This document shows, piece after piece, positions 1-9,471 of a stretch of DNA of 30,842 nucleotides. Origin of the DNA: Chara braunii (Eukaryota > Streptophyta > Charophyceae > Charales > Characeae); the NCBI GenBank assembly GCA_003427395.1, contig BFEA01000342.1, positions 1,500,054-1,530,895 of the forward strand, given 5' to 3'. Position 1 is the first letter of the stretch; the number at the start of each line of letters is the position of its first letter. Position numbers and translations under genes: made by a program. The notes beneath the pieces are model-generated. The model searched no databases, was not told the origin of the DNA, and saw only the letters and a program-made list of their open reading frames with translations.

Positions 1-233
1 AAGAAGATTGTTGGGCGGTTGTAACTTTTCATGCCAATCACCATTTCAAGATCCGTTTCCACACGCATCGAGGGGACCTCGAAATAGATGATCTGACCGT
101 TCGGATTTCTCTTTCAATCATGTTCAGACATCATTCATGCGCCTTGCTCAACTGTGAGTTCTGTGGGCTGACGGCTCTAGCGTCGCGGTTCAAGCCTGAT
201 ACATAATGAGACAAGGGAAAAGCTTCGGGGTGA

Positions 234-635
234 TCAGTGTTTGGACCGAATACCACTCTCGATAACCTCTACTCCGACGTCCATCAACGGAGCTGGTACT
301 GCAGTGTGCAAGTAATCCCGCAATTGTGCCATGAGCACGTTGCAATGCGGTTTCGACAATCGATCGGACCGAGGAAGGGGTATCCAGTGGAATTCCGCAA
401 ATGCCAACGGGTCGAGTTCTTCAAGTCTTGACCATGACGTTGAATCCCCGACGATAGATGGCGGCGAAGCTGCCGAATCGGTTGTCGATGGTGATGAAAC
501 CGTGCATGCGGTAGATTGTGGCACGTGGAGTGGTTGGTCCAATGGTGGGACCAAGTGGACAGCATAGTCCTCGTAAGCATATCGAGAACTTACGACATTC
601 GCATCCTCCCCAGATGTGTAGGAGGCCGCTAGCAA
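234..635 (-). pseudogene. Gag-pol linker region of a gypsy element (remnant)
   Basis: A 133-codon open frame ends at a stop at 234-236. It contains an acidic, proline-rich stretch (DPLAFAEFHWIPLP near residues 74-87) and a conserved-looking tail with AVPAPLMDVGVEVIESG. I recognise this as the type of segment found between gag and the retropepsin in some streptophyte gypsy elements, but it carries no named domain and that assignment rests on memory of such elements. It lies just downstream of the minus-strand gag and in the same orientation, which supports a shared origin. The normal continuation into protease is missing here; protease is instead on the plus strand from about 2061. Confidence 0.4.
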
Positions 636-695
636 GGCAGCCGAATCTGGCGGAGGGGGGAGTGGGAGGTGGAGTCGCCTTACCTCCCGCGAAAC

Positions 696-1613
696 TTAGT
701 TTCCCGAGTTGATACGAGGCCGAACATCCTCCTTGCCTTGATCCGGGCATTGGGAGGTCTTGTTCTTGGTGTTGTTGCACCAATAGCAGCAGCCGTAGCG
801 GCCGCGCCACTTGTATTCCGCCTCGGTCAAGTGAAACTTGACCCATGGTGCTAGATGTCCGGTTCCGGCCGGCGATGCGGTTTTCGCCTTCCCGTTTCCT
901 CGGGACTTGTTGTTGCTTTGCGGCTGGACAGCAGCCACCTGATCTCCCTCACATGACGCTTGGATGGCTACCGGGTCTTCCACAATGTTGTCCGATTGGA
1001 CTGCAGCGACATGCTGCGGCCGCGGACCAGTTTTCACCTTCTCCACATAGGTTGGTTGCCATGCTGATTTCTCATGTGCAACTGCCCTATTGGTCTTGAT
1101 GATCTCCCTTGCCTTGTCGATGATTTCAGCGAAGGTTGCGTATTGCTCGCGATCACCAAGTGCAAGGCTCAAGGCGACACATGACCGGTTGTAGAACTCT
1201 CGGCGCAGATGCGAAAATGGCAAGTCAAGATCGGGCGTTGCTGCGATCTTTTGCCATTCTGTGAGCCGGTCACGTGTCGATGTGTTGCCTTGCGTCATAG
1301 CGAAGAGGTGGTTGATGGCGAGTGCTGGTGCGTCGTCCACGATCAACCGCTTCTTCCATAGCCGTGTCAGCTCTTCCCAAGAGATCTTATCTTTCAGATC
1401 TGCGACGTCGACACCGTGGACGATTGCCAGGTGGCTCAACCAGATCTGGCATCCGCCCTTTGAGTTGAGGAACAGCGCGCCGATGTACTCGTGCTTGGCG
1501 ACGAAGAGAATCCGAAGTTGCGTCGTAAAGCCCTCCCACCAGAGGACCGGTGTGGGGAAACCCGGGGAGGGGGCCCCGTTGCCACTGAAGCCAGGGACAG
1601 CAACGTATGTCAC
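696..1613 (-). pseudogene. Retrotransposon Gag protein, zinc-knuckle type, N-terminus lost
   Basis: This 305-codon frame encodes a Gag capsid-like protein that would package element RNA. The central part (about residues 75-185) is a helical retrotransposon-gag domain, including EELTRLWKKRL, DRLTEWQKI and LPFSHLRREFYNRS. A basic, low-complexity tail follows, and then a zinc knuckle near residues 276-289 (positions 747-788). The knuckle reads C-x2-C-x4-N-x4-C, so the normal histidine ligand is asparagine (codon AAC at 762-764 on the minus strand; CAC would restore it). The frame begins at a GTG; nine codons upstream there is an in-frame TGA, so the natural N-terminus is lost or frameshifted. 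It points away from the pol genes to its right. Confidence 0.78.
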
Positions 1614-1639
1614 CCACCGTGCCTGCTTCAGAGGTCCTC

Positions 1640-2060
1640 AGCGGCTTGGCAGGGAGAAGGGTTTGTTAGACTTGTCACGTCTCCACTAATCAACTGTGGC
1701 AGATGTCTCCTTCTGCGATTGGAATGGGAAAAATAAAAGAAACTAATTTTGATAGTGAAAATATATTAATCAACTCCGGTCCATAGATCTGCGACTTGGG
1801 TTAAAACCTCTTTCGGGTTCACCCCGCGGGGTTTTCAATTTTGCAGGGAAACATTCCTAATTTATCCTCCACGAAAATTATAGATTGAAACTGATGGGGT
1901 ATTTCAGCAAATGACACCGTCAGCGAGACGTCGTTAAATGCACTTAGCAAGAAGGACCTAGATCAAGGCAGGAGTAAAATGCGGCCCAAAACCCCAGGGT
2001 TACTTTTGCTATAGGGTCTGGCTTTGATATGAAGGTATCACTGATAGCAAAACAGATCCG
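1640..2060. other. Non-coding junction between inverted gag and pol
   Basis: About 420 bp with no gene that I recognise. It is AT-rich around 1720-1770 and contains a 10-bp perfect palindrome CCCCGCGGGG near 1822-1831. It separates the 5' end of the minus-strand gag from the first recognisable protease-linked codons on the plus strand, so one breakpoint of the supposed inversion should lie here. Confidence 0.5.
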
Positions 2061-2639
2061 GTTTATCTATTCATTCACGACTACATTGCGAAGATCGAGC
2101 GCGAGTTCAAGACACAACGGTACGACGACATCGACGCACCATTGTTATATCTACGCATTCGGATCAGAGAGGCGACCTGCAGCGCTTTGATCGATTGCGG
2201 AACATCTCGCAACTACATGAGCCAGGACTTTATGGTACGCGCCGGCCTTGGCCCACGAGTCCGGAGGAAATCCCAGCCTGCGCAAGTCACGTTGGCAGTC
2301 GGTCACACGCACAAGTCAATCGACCGGTGCATAGATGACGTCCCCGTGTACTTTGCCCCGCATACAAGCGAGGCGGTGTCCTTCGATATCTTGGACACCA
2401 AATTCGACATGCTCTTGGGCATGTCATGGCTGCGAAGCGAGGATCACCTGGTGAACTTCTACCGCCGTACCGTCCACGTTTGTGATCGGAACGGAGTACT
2501 AGTCCCATGCAAGGTGCCTCCTCCTCACCCTTCGATCAGCTGCCACGTGGTGTCCGCCGCAAGCATGCGAGCTTCCATCATCAGAGACGACATCGAGGAG
2601 ATGGGGGGTGTGTTTTCTCCACGCCCTCCCGCCCCATGA
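2061..2639 (+). pseudogene. Retropepsin-like aspartic protease (5' part of pol)
   Basis: The frame runs open from at least 2061, well before the TTG at 2142, and includes HDYIAKIEREFKTQRYDD, a typical lead-in to protease in this element type. The aspartic protease domain would cleave the Gag-Pol polyprotein. The active-site loop is LIDCGTSRNYM, with Cys in place of the usual Ser/Thr of D-S/T-G. The C-terminal hallmark LLGMSWL lies near 2413-2433. The frame ends at a TGA (2637-2639) and overlaps the RT frame that opens at 2608. I read this as a frameshift near 2605-2610, because the text fits one continuous polyprotein rather than two proteins. Confidence 0.75.
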
Positions 2640-4146
2640 CGCTTCATCGACGGACTCATCTTCGAACCCACGCATCACCGAGCTTCTCGACGCCTACGGC
2701 GACGTGTTCGAAGACCCGAACGTAGTAGTACCGGATCGGCCCATCCGCCACGAAATCATCCTCGAGGACGGAGTTATACCTCCTCGTGGTTGCATCTACC
2801 AAATGAGTGAGGAAGAGTTAAGTGTGCTACAAGCACAACTCGACGACCTTCTTGAGAAAGGCTGGATTCGTCCTAGCTCCTCACCATACGGTGCTCCCGT
2901 TCTCTTCGTCCGGAAGAAGAACAAGGATTTGCGGTTGTGCATCGATTATCGCAAGCTCAACGCGCAAACGGTCAAGAACGTCGGTCGTCTTCCACGCATC
3001 GACAACCTCCTCGAACGGTTGGGCGGCGCCAAGTTCTTCTCCAAGCTAGACCTCAAATCAGGATATCACCAACTCGAGATTCGGCAGGAGGACCGCTACA
3101 AGACCACGTTTAAAACGCGATATGGGCTTTTCGAATGGTTGGTTATGCCTTTTGGCCTTACGAATGCCCCAGCCACATTCCAAGCAGCTATGACAACGGA
3201 GTTCCGACACATGCTGGATCGATTCGTGCTCATCTACCTCGACGACATTTGGTGTACAGTCGAGTACAAAGCCAACCGCGACAAATGCGAATTCGCACGG
3301 CAGGAGCTGGAGTACTTGGGACATTACGTGACGCCGCAAGGCATCCGTCCGATTGCGGACAAGATCGAGGCCATTCGCGTATGGCCCGAGCCCACCAACA
3401 CCACGGACGTTCGTTCATTCATGGGGTTGGCAGGCTACTATCAGCGATTCATCACCGGGTACTCAAGGATTGCTGCACCTATGACGAGATTACAATCGCC
3501 AAAGGTGCCATTCGTATTCGATGACGACGCACGCCAGTCATTCCAAGCACTTAAGACGGCCATGCTCATGGCACCCGTCCTTAGCATCTATGACCCCACC
3601 CTGCCTACAAGAGTGACAACTGACGCTTCCGGCTATGGCATTGCGACAGTCTTGGAACAACACGACGGCGACAACTGGCACCCTGTGGAGTATTTCAGCC
3701 ACAAAGTGCCTCCCCTCAATTCGCTTGATGATGCAAGGAAGATGGCGCTGCTCGCGTTCATGATGGCTCTCAAGCGATGGCGGCACTTCCTCCTTGGACG
3801 TCGTAGGTTCACATGGGTCACGGACAACAAACCATTGACCTACTACAAGATGCAGGATACGGTGAGCAGCACGATCGGACGATGGATGTACTTCAACGAC
3901 CAATTTGACTTCACACCGAAACACCTCCCCGACCTCTCCAATCGCGCCACAGATGCACTCTCGCGAAGACCCGATCTTTGCGCTATGACACATCATGCCT
4001 TCGCATTCGACGAGGAAGTCCAGCGACACTTCATCCGGGGCTACGAGTCTGATCCGGACTTCGCCACGTTGTATGCGCAACTATCTTCGGATCACCCGCT
4101 GGCCAGGCACTATCACATTGCCGACGGGTACTTGCTCCTCCACTAG
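2608..4146 (+). pseudogene. Reverse transcriptase-RNase H (gypsy pol), internally deleted
   Basis: A 512-codon frame with the RT blocks in order: LRLCIDYRKLNAQT (about residues 111-124), FSKLDLKSGYHQLEI, VMPFGLTNAPATFQ and the catalytic YLDD (residues 210-213, 3235-3246). Straight after YLDDI the sequence jumps to YKANRDKCEF; about 20 residues normally separate these, so an in-frame deletion has removed part of the palm. RNase H follows: TDASGYG with D339 and TDNKPL with D406 are kept. The usual Glu in the motif K-E-LLA is Ala (KMALLA, near 3740-3757). The frame stops at TAG 4144-4146, where integrase would follow. It copied element RNA into DNA in the cytoplasm; this copy should be inactive. 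Confidence 0.9.
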
Positions 4147-4341
4147 AGAGGCAAGGACTTACTATGTGTCCCACGAGACCATCGTCTTCGGACTCACCTT
4201 CTCGGCGAGTATCATGATTCGTGAGTCGCCGGCCATTTCGGAGTCAACCGCACTATTGCACGGCTTCGACAACGATTCCGATGGCCCGACCTCATTACCG
4301 ATGTCACTCGGTATTGCGACTCTTGCGAAGTTTGCCCCGCA
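4147..4341 (+). pseudogene. Integrase N-terminal HHCC zinc-binding domain, stop-containing
   Basis: This continues the same frame after the TAG at 4144-4146. It reads RGKDLLCVP, then a His, a second in-frame stop (TGA near 4231), GHFGVNRT with the second His, and CDSCEVC with the paired cysteines. That is the HHCC zinc finger that starts Ty3/gypsy integrases. Right after CEVC the reading frame shifts by one base (a likely one-base deletion near 4341) into the frame used by the first integrase core copy. Confidence 0.75.
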
Positions 4342-4765
4342 ATCGCAACCCCTACGGCGAGTTGCGCCCCATGCCTATCCCACAGGAACCCGGCCTCTCC
4401 ATTGCCATCGATGTCACCGGACCATTTCCCCGCGATCGCCTCGGGCGCGACGGCATCCTCACGGTCGTGGACCGTTTGAGTAAGTACGCGCGTTTTCTCC
4501 CTTGCAAGTACTACTCCACGGCTCCCAAGCTGGCACGCCTCTTGCACACCGGCTGGATTTGCGGCCACGATGTACCGAAAGACATAGTCAGCAACCGCGA
4601 CCCTCGCTTCATGTCACCATTTTGGACTGCTCTCATGCAGGAGTCCAGCACAAAGATGAAACCAAGTTCGGCTCGGCATCCACAGACGGACGGGCAAACG
4701 GAACAACATCCACAGACGCCCCATGCCTATCCCACGGGAACCTGGCCTCTCCATTGCCATTGATG
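4342..4765 (+). pseudogene. Integrase catalytic core, first duplicate copy (truncated)
   Basis: Encodes the DDE integrase core: IAIDVTGPF carries the first Asp, VSNRDPRF the place of the second Asp, and HPQTDGQTE the Glu. The second catalytic Asp of the usual SDRD is Asn here. The copy breaks off straight after GQTE, where a second copy of the same segment begins 352 bp downstream of the first; since 352 is not a multiple of 3, this copy runs out of frame and stops within a few dozen codons. Confidence 0.82.
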
Positions 4766-5068
4766 TCACCGAACCATTTCCCCGCGATCGCCTCGGGCAC
4801 GACGGCATCCTCACGGTCGTGGACCGTTTGAGTAAGTACGCGCGTTTTCTCCCTTGCAAGTACTACTGCACGGCTCCCGAGCTGGCACGCCTCTTGCACA
4901 CCGGCTGGATTTGCGGCCACGATGTACCGAAAGACATAGTCAGCAACCGCGACACTCGCTTCATGTCAGCATTTTGGACTGCTCTCATGCAGGAGTCCAG
5001 CACGAAGATGAAACCAAGTTCGGCTCAGCATCCACAGACGGACGGGCAAACGGAACGGGCACATCAAA
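4371..5068 (+). repeat. 352-bp direct tandem duplication of the integrase core
   Basis: The segment starting CCCATGCCTATCCCAC at about 4368 recurs at about 4720, an offset of 352 bp, with only scattered substitutions up to GGCAAACGGAAC. The junction carries the 12-mer CATCCACAGACG twice within 30 bp (about 4678 and 4708), suggesting slippage or template switching at a short homology. Confidence 0.9.
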
Positions 5069-5628
5069 CCGCTGAAATGATGTTGCGTACGCTCATCCGT
5101 CCGGATCAGAAAGATTGGGTTGACCGCCTCCCCGACATTGAGTTCGCCTACAACACTTCGGTGTACCCGGCGATCGGCGTGACTCCATTCGGGTTGCACC
5201 ACGGTGGACGGAAAAGCCGTATCTTCGCCAATCTGCTCCTCCCACGACCAGTCGACATCGACGCCGCTTGCTCTCCCGCTTCCGTCCGGAAGTACAGAGA
5301 ATTGCTGACTCAAGCCTGCGCGAAAATGCAAAAGCCTCAAGTCCGCATGCAGCAGCAAGCCAACAGGCGTCGCGTGCCACGTCCCATCCGCGCCGGTGAT
5401 CTAGTTTGGGTCTCCGCGGAAGAGTTTGCACTGGAACAGGATGTTTCACGCAAATTGCTTCCCAAGTGGTTTGGACCATGGCCCGTAACATCAGCCGCGG
5501 GCGATGAGCCCGATGGCCCTTCATTTGTGATCAACATTCCCCCGTATATGACGGTCCATCCAGTCTTTCACACCTCGAAGTTGGCAACATACACACCAGC
5601 TAAGAGCGACGACTTCCCGGGCCGATGA
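4723..5628 (+). pseudogene. Integrase core, second copy, with C-terminal domain
   Basis: A 301-codon frame that repeats the core (IAIDVTEPF, VSNRDTRF, HPQTDGQTERAHQT) and then continues through the normal C-terminal half: DWVDRLPDIEFAYNTS, the GPY/F-like segment (LLPKWFGPWPV near residues 255-265) and HPVFHTSKLATYTP. Integrase inserts element cDNA into the host genome. The second catalytic Asp is Asn, as in the first copy, so that change came before the duplication. The frame ends at TGA 5626-5628, before the chromodomain-like tail. The ATG at 4723 is an internal methionine of the family, not a true start. Confidence 0.85.
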
Positions 5629-5870
5629 TCGCAGGACCCCCCTTCTACGGCTGGTCATCAGGAAGTTGACCACGTCATCACCGATCGCAAGTAAGGCAGC
5701 AAGCCTCGACAGAACAAGGTTACATTCAAATGATGCGATCGCGACGACACTCGATGGATTTCCGGAGCAGATTTGAAAGCATCCGCACCACTGATCTACG
5801 CTCATTACGAGAAGCAAAGGTTAGCTCAGGGAACTTCACGACCTGCCCCTCCCACCCGGACTATGGTCCC
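5629..5870 (+). pseudogene. C-terminal chromodomain-like tail of integrase (remnant)
   Basis: The frame of the integrase continues past three stops (TGA at 5626, TAA near 5689, TGA near 5731). It reads HQEVDHVITDRK, then PRQNKVTFK, then a tail with DDTRWIS and PLIYAHYEKQRLAQG. This matches the layout of the chromodomain-type tail of plant-lineage gypsy integrases, which targets insertion to chromatin. The stops each sit one base away from a sense codon. Confidence 0.6.
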
Positions 5871-5912
5871 TCCCTAAGACAGACAACTTCGCCCTCGCAG
5901 GTAAGCTCGGTC

Positions 5913-5931
5913 TTTCAAGGAGGGGGGGGGG
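5913..5931 (+). other. Polypurine tract of Element 1
   Basis: CAAGGAGGGGGGGGGG lies immediately before a TG dinucleotide that opens the candidate 3' LTR. A purine run in this place primes plus-strand DNA synthesis in LTR retrotransposons. Confidence 0.6.
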
Positions 5932-7092
5932 TGGCATACTGCGTAGCCACACGGGCTTGCAGGGCCAGTCCCGCATTCTCAGCCTAAAAGCCTAGAAATA
6001 AGGGCTTACATGCCCCATGTCGTTTCAGCCTGAAAGACTGAAAACGACGGCCTGCAGGCCCTATGTCGTTTCAGCCTAAAACAGGGCTTTTCAGCCTGAA
6101 ACGGAGGGCGACTTTCGGGCCCTCATAAGATCGTCCTGCCCTAAAACTCAAGCAACAAACCAGGGTTTCGGGAACAGGCTATTTTTGGCCTGTTCCCCAC
6201 GCCAGCCTCAGCAGGAGCTGAAACGCCAGCCCCTAGCTTGCCCTGGCATTGGCAAGAGCAGCCTCCTGGACTGCCTCGCCCTGCAGCTGCAGCCAGTCAC
6301 GAGGCAGGCCGAGTAGTACATAGGGAGTTCCCATGCACTTCACGGGCAGGTAGTTGGACAGAAGGTCGGAGGCGGTCTTCAGGATTCGGCCGCAGCACTC
6401 TGGAGGAGCGCTGCAGGAGTAGCTTAGCGCTAGCAGTAGTCTTCCGCGTTGGGCGCTAGTAGCTGCAGGAGTAGTCTTCAGCGCAAGGCGCTAAGTAGTG
6501 GTAGTGGTAGTAGAATGGGAGAGAGATGGCTGGCGGAGGTCAGCGAGACTTACCTGTGGCGCAATAGCTCCAGCTCCGAGGTACCTGCATCAAGGCGCCA
6601 GCTTCACAGGTTAGTATCGAACAGAGAGAGAGGAAGAGAGTTCTTCTTCCTCTTCTAAGTCCACCATCTCTTCTTCACCCTCTCACCACCTGACTTCTTA
6701 GTATCAGCAGACTACGACAGAGAGAGAGAGAGAGAGTTGTGACTTGAGACTTGACGACATTGGATCCAGACTCGACATTGGGATTCAGGCATTTTGACGA
6801 GGGAGTATTTGGGCTTGTGCCGAAGACTTGGTGTTGACGACATTCCCATCTTCCCCTCTTCTTCGTCTAACCCCCCTCTTCTTCGTCTGTGTATGGTTGC
6901 GGGTGGCGCATTCTTCCTGTGTGAGCGCCAGACCCCTTCACACCATGGAATGATGATGATGATGTATGTCCGGGGCTGCATTGCAATATTGAGTGTTCGG
7001 ATCATTGGTACCTAAGTCTTCCGCTACGTTATCTTGTACTTTGTATGAGAGGTCGGTTCTTGTTCTGGTCTGCACCGTTACGGCATGCAACA
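5932..7092 (+). repeat. Candidate 3' LTR of Element 1 (TG...CA)
   Basis: The block starts TGGCATACTG directly after the polypurine tract and ends GCATGCAACA at 7092, exactly where similarity to the Element 2 LTR begins. No second copy is in the window, so the right boundary rests on that junction and on the CA end only. It contains several CAGCCTGAAA repeats and hairpins at 6019-6113, GTAGT/AGTAG trinucleotide stretches around 6455-6515, and GA/TTCTTC-rich stretches around 6620-6740. I see no gene in it. Confidence 0.45.
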
Positions 7093-7402
7093 GAAGACCA
7101 GGACTACGACATTAAGATAAGGAGAGAGAGAGCAGACATACAGGGGGGGAAGTAGGAGCTATGTGGATACTTACCTTCTGTGCTTCGGTTGAGAAGAAGG
7201 AGGAAGACTTGTGATCCTATTACGGGGTTGTTCATTTTGAACTTATGAAAGACTCCCTTAATCTGGTTAATATAATTTGAGTTCCTTGGTCTCGTTCATC
7301 TCTCATTGAAGCTTTGTGTGAGCTATTGTGATTTTATACAATGTGTGTGAATGTATGATATTTGGCGCACTCCAGCAAGTGATAACAGACGGGTTCCTTG
7401 CA
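7093..7402 (+). repeat. 5' LTR remnant of Element 2
   Basis: From GAAGACCAGGACTACG to CTTGCA this matches the last 290 bp or so of the 3' LTR at about 10050-10334 nearly base for base. Differences include an extra block of about 30 bp near 7180-7207 and a 5-bp gap near 7281. The upstream two thirds of the LTR are missing; the break coincides with the end of the Element 1 LTR. Confidence 0.88.
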
Positions 7403-7406
7403 AATT

Positions 7407-7418
7407 TGGTATCGGAGC
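7407..7418 (+). other. Primer binding site, tRNA-iMet type
   Basis: TGGTATCGGAGC lies 4 bp after the LTR end. It differs by one base from TGGTATCAGAGC, the complement of the 3' end of plant initiator tRNA-Met used by many gypsy elements. Element 4 has the same variant. Confidence 0.85.
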
Positions 7419-7990
7419 AGAACTCGTTACTCTCACTGAGGCACTGGCACGAGCAAGGTTGGCGAGAGAGATATGTTGGCGAGAGAGATATGTTGGCTCG
7501 AAGAATGCTGGCTATGGTGGAAAACTAAGAGGTGTGCATTGTGGATTGGGATAAGGAGAGGGGAAGCAGGCCGAAGAGGAAGGGGCTAAGGAGAAATGTC
7601 TTACCTGCGGAGGAAGGGGCTAAGGAGAAATGTCTTACATGCGCATGGAGCGTGGACCGTGGAGCGATCGAGGAGCCTTCATCGACGTCTGCAAAAAAAA
7701 GAACTCTTACCCCTTACCTGGTTGTGTGTGGAGTTGTGTCGAGTAGTTTCTCCTACCCCTCCTCTCTGGTGGTCGCTGCTGCTGCTGTCTGTCCACATCT
7801 GGTCCGGTCTAAGGTCAGGGGGCGAAAGTCTGGTCAAGTCAGAGTTGATAGAAGGTCAGAGTCATTATCTAGTTCTACATCCTTGACATCTGGTCTGACG
7901 TCTGCGCTAGGTGGTAGGAAGGGTAGGAGTAGGTTGTGGGCATGAAGGCAGATTGCCATGTCAGATAGCACACGAGTCATCAGGCAATAA
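7419..7990 (+). other. Leader and deletion junction of Element 2, no gene
   Basis: I recognise no coding domain. There are two short tandem duplications: GGCGAGAGAGATATGTT repeated with a 17-bp period at about 7461-7494, and a repeat of about 30 bp containing GGGGCTAAGGAGAAATGTCT at about 7583-7636. The missing gag to RNase H region would have been here; pol similarity resumes after the stop at 7988-7990. Confidence 0.55.
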
Positions 7991-9184
7991 AAGGACAAAG
8001 AACAAAGCCAAAGAAATAAAAGCACCACACAGCCACCCCTTGGTCTACTTAAGCCTTTGCCTATTCCAACAGGTCCAGGAGACTCTGTGTCCATTGACTT
8101 TATGGACACCAAGGTAAGAAGCAGGAATGGAAAAACGCAAGTGATGGTAATCGTCGATCGATTTAGTAAGGATGCTGTTTTTGTAGCATTACCAGCAGAA
8201 GCGAAAACGGAACTGATAATTCGGGAGTTCTTTAACCATTGGGTAAAAGATTATGGGCATTCCTTGACAATTGTGAGTGACAGAGACTCACGGTTCACAA
8301 GTGAAAAATGGCAGCAACTAATGAACGTCTATGGCTCCAAGTTGACCATGTCTTCAGATAGGCATCCTAAGACAAACGGCCAAACTGAGCAAATGAATAA
8401 GATTTTGCAGCAGACGCTGCGTATGTACATCCGTCCCGATCAGATTGACTGGGACGAGCATTAGCCCAAAGTTGCCAGTGCGTATAACAACTATATTCAC
8501 CTGTCTACATGCAAAACACCGATGGAGTTACATTTGGGATGGCGACCACACAGACCTATCGACCGTCTGAACCCGCATCAAGTGCATAAGCTTCCACTAG
8601 GAACGAGTGAGTTTGCTATACAGTACCAGAAAGATATAGAGAAAGTGAATGAAAATATAATAAAGGCACAACATCAGATGATTGAGCAGGCAAATAAGCA
8701 TAGAAGACCTTCTCACTTTGCTCTAGGTGATCTGGTATGGGTTAAGTCTAAAGAGTTTGTTCCTGAAGAGAACAACTCCCAAAAGCTATTACAAGCCTAC
8801 AGAGGACCTTGGCAAGTTTTGGATGTAATAGGAGATGTAGATGGACCTTCTTATGTTATTGAGATTCCTCTACATTTGCATACGTATCCAGTATTTCACG
8901 CATCAAAGCTTCTACCTTGCGCGACTAATGAACTGTTTCCAAGTCGTCGATCAGCGATTCCTCCAAGTATGGATGGGAGGTATGATGTGGACAAGATTAT
9001 TGCTGAGAGTACTATTCACACTGGACGTAGAGGCAGACCCTGGCGACAGTATAAAGTACGATTTGCCTATCAGGACCCAAGTGAAGATCGCTGGTTTACA
9101 AGGGAAGAATTGATTGATTCTGCACATCATATTGTATCTGCCTATGAACGAGCAAGAAGGGGAATAAACATTATTGATAGATGA
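7991..9184 (+). pseudogene. Integrase with chromodomain, one nonsense codon
   Basis: The frame opens after TAA 7988-7990 and reads PPLGLLKPLPIPTGPG, the usual linker into the integrase core. The three catalytic positions are all present: SIDFMDT, IVSDRDSRF and KTNGQTEQ. One TAG at 8462-8464 interrupts DEH/PKVASAYNN; TTG would be the expected codon. After it the frame stays open to 9184 and covers the C-terminal integrase domain (RGPWQVLDVIGD), HPVFHASKLLP-type text (YPVFHASKLLP) and a chromodomain (about 8960-9150) with YDVDKIIAES, WRQYKVRFAY and DRWFTREEL. It would insert cDNA and target chromatin. Apart from the nonsense codon I see no damage. The N-terminal zinc finger is missing. Confidence 0.9.
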
Positions 9185-9471
9185 AAGATTTCTCAGAGGA
9201 CTTTGAAAGTAGACCGGCGAGAGTAAAAGGGCCTTTACCCGATTCAGACCCTGTTTGACGAATGCAACATAGTGGGGTCACTCGCCCAGGGCCCAACTCG
9301 TGAAAGCAGATCAACAGACATGTTCTCTGGGCCAACAGTCACATCCTAGCTAAGTACAAGTCAATATCAAAGCTCACAAGTACAAGTCAATATCAAAGCT
9401 CACAGTTGTGCCTCTGGACGAATAGATGCAACATTCAGATATAGGAGTCACGTCTGTTCATCCAGGGGGAG
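9185..9471 (+). other. 3' untranslated region and polypurine tract of Element 2
   Basis: No gene is seen between the pol stop and the LTR. The last bases, CCAGGGGGAG at about 9462-9471, form a short purine run directly before the TG of the 3' LTR and fit a polypurine tract. Confidence 0.6.
9353..9404 (+). repeat. 26-bp tandem duplication
   Basis: AGTACAAGTCAATATCAAAG plus CTCACA occurs twice in a row with no mismatch, between the integrase stop and the 3' LTR. Confidence 0.95.

Larger units (their letters stand above)
1..7092 (+). mobile_element. Element 1: degenerate Ty3/gypsy LTR retrotransposon with inverted gag
   Basis: This composite holds a gag block on the minus strand (234-1613) followed by protease, RT, RNase H, integrase and chromodomain remnants on the plus strand (about 2061-5870), a G-rich polypurine tract and a candidate 3' LTR. 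The order protease-RT-RNase H-integrase is the Ty3/gypsy order. I infer one element because the block at 234-635 looks like the piece that sits between gag and protease in such elements, and the plus-strand protease starts without it. Two unrelated insertions head-to-head are the alternative. No 5' LTR or primer site is visible; the left end probably lies outside the window. Confidence 0.6.

Noticed and set aside
5337-5537. Frames on the opposite strand of the integrase and RT genes
   Set aside because: They overlap well-supported pol domains and have no recognisable content.
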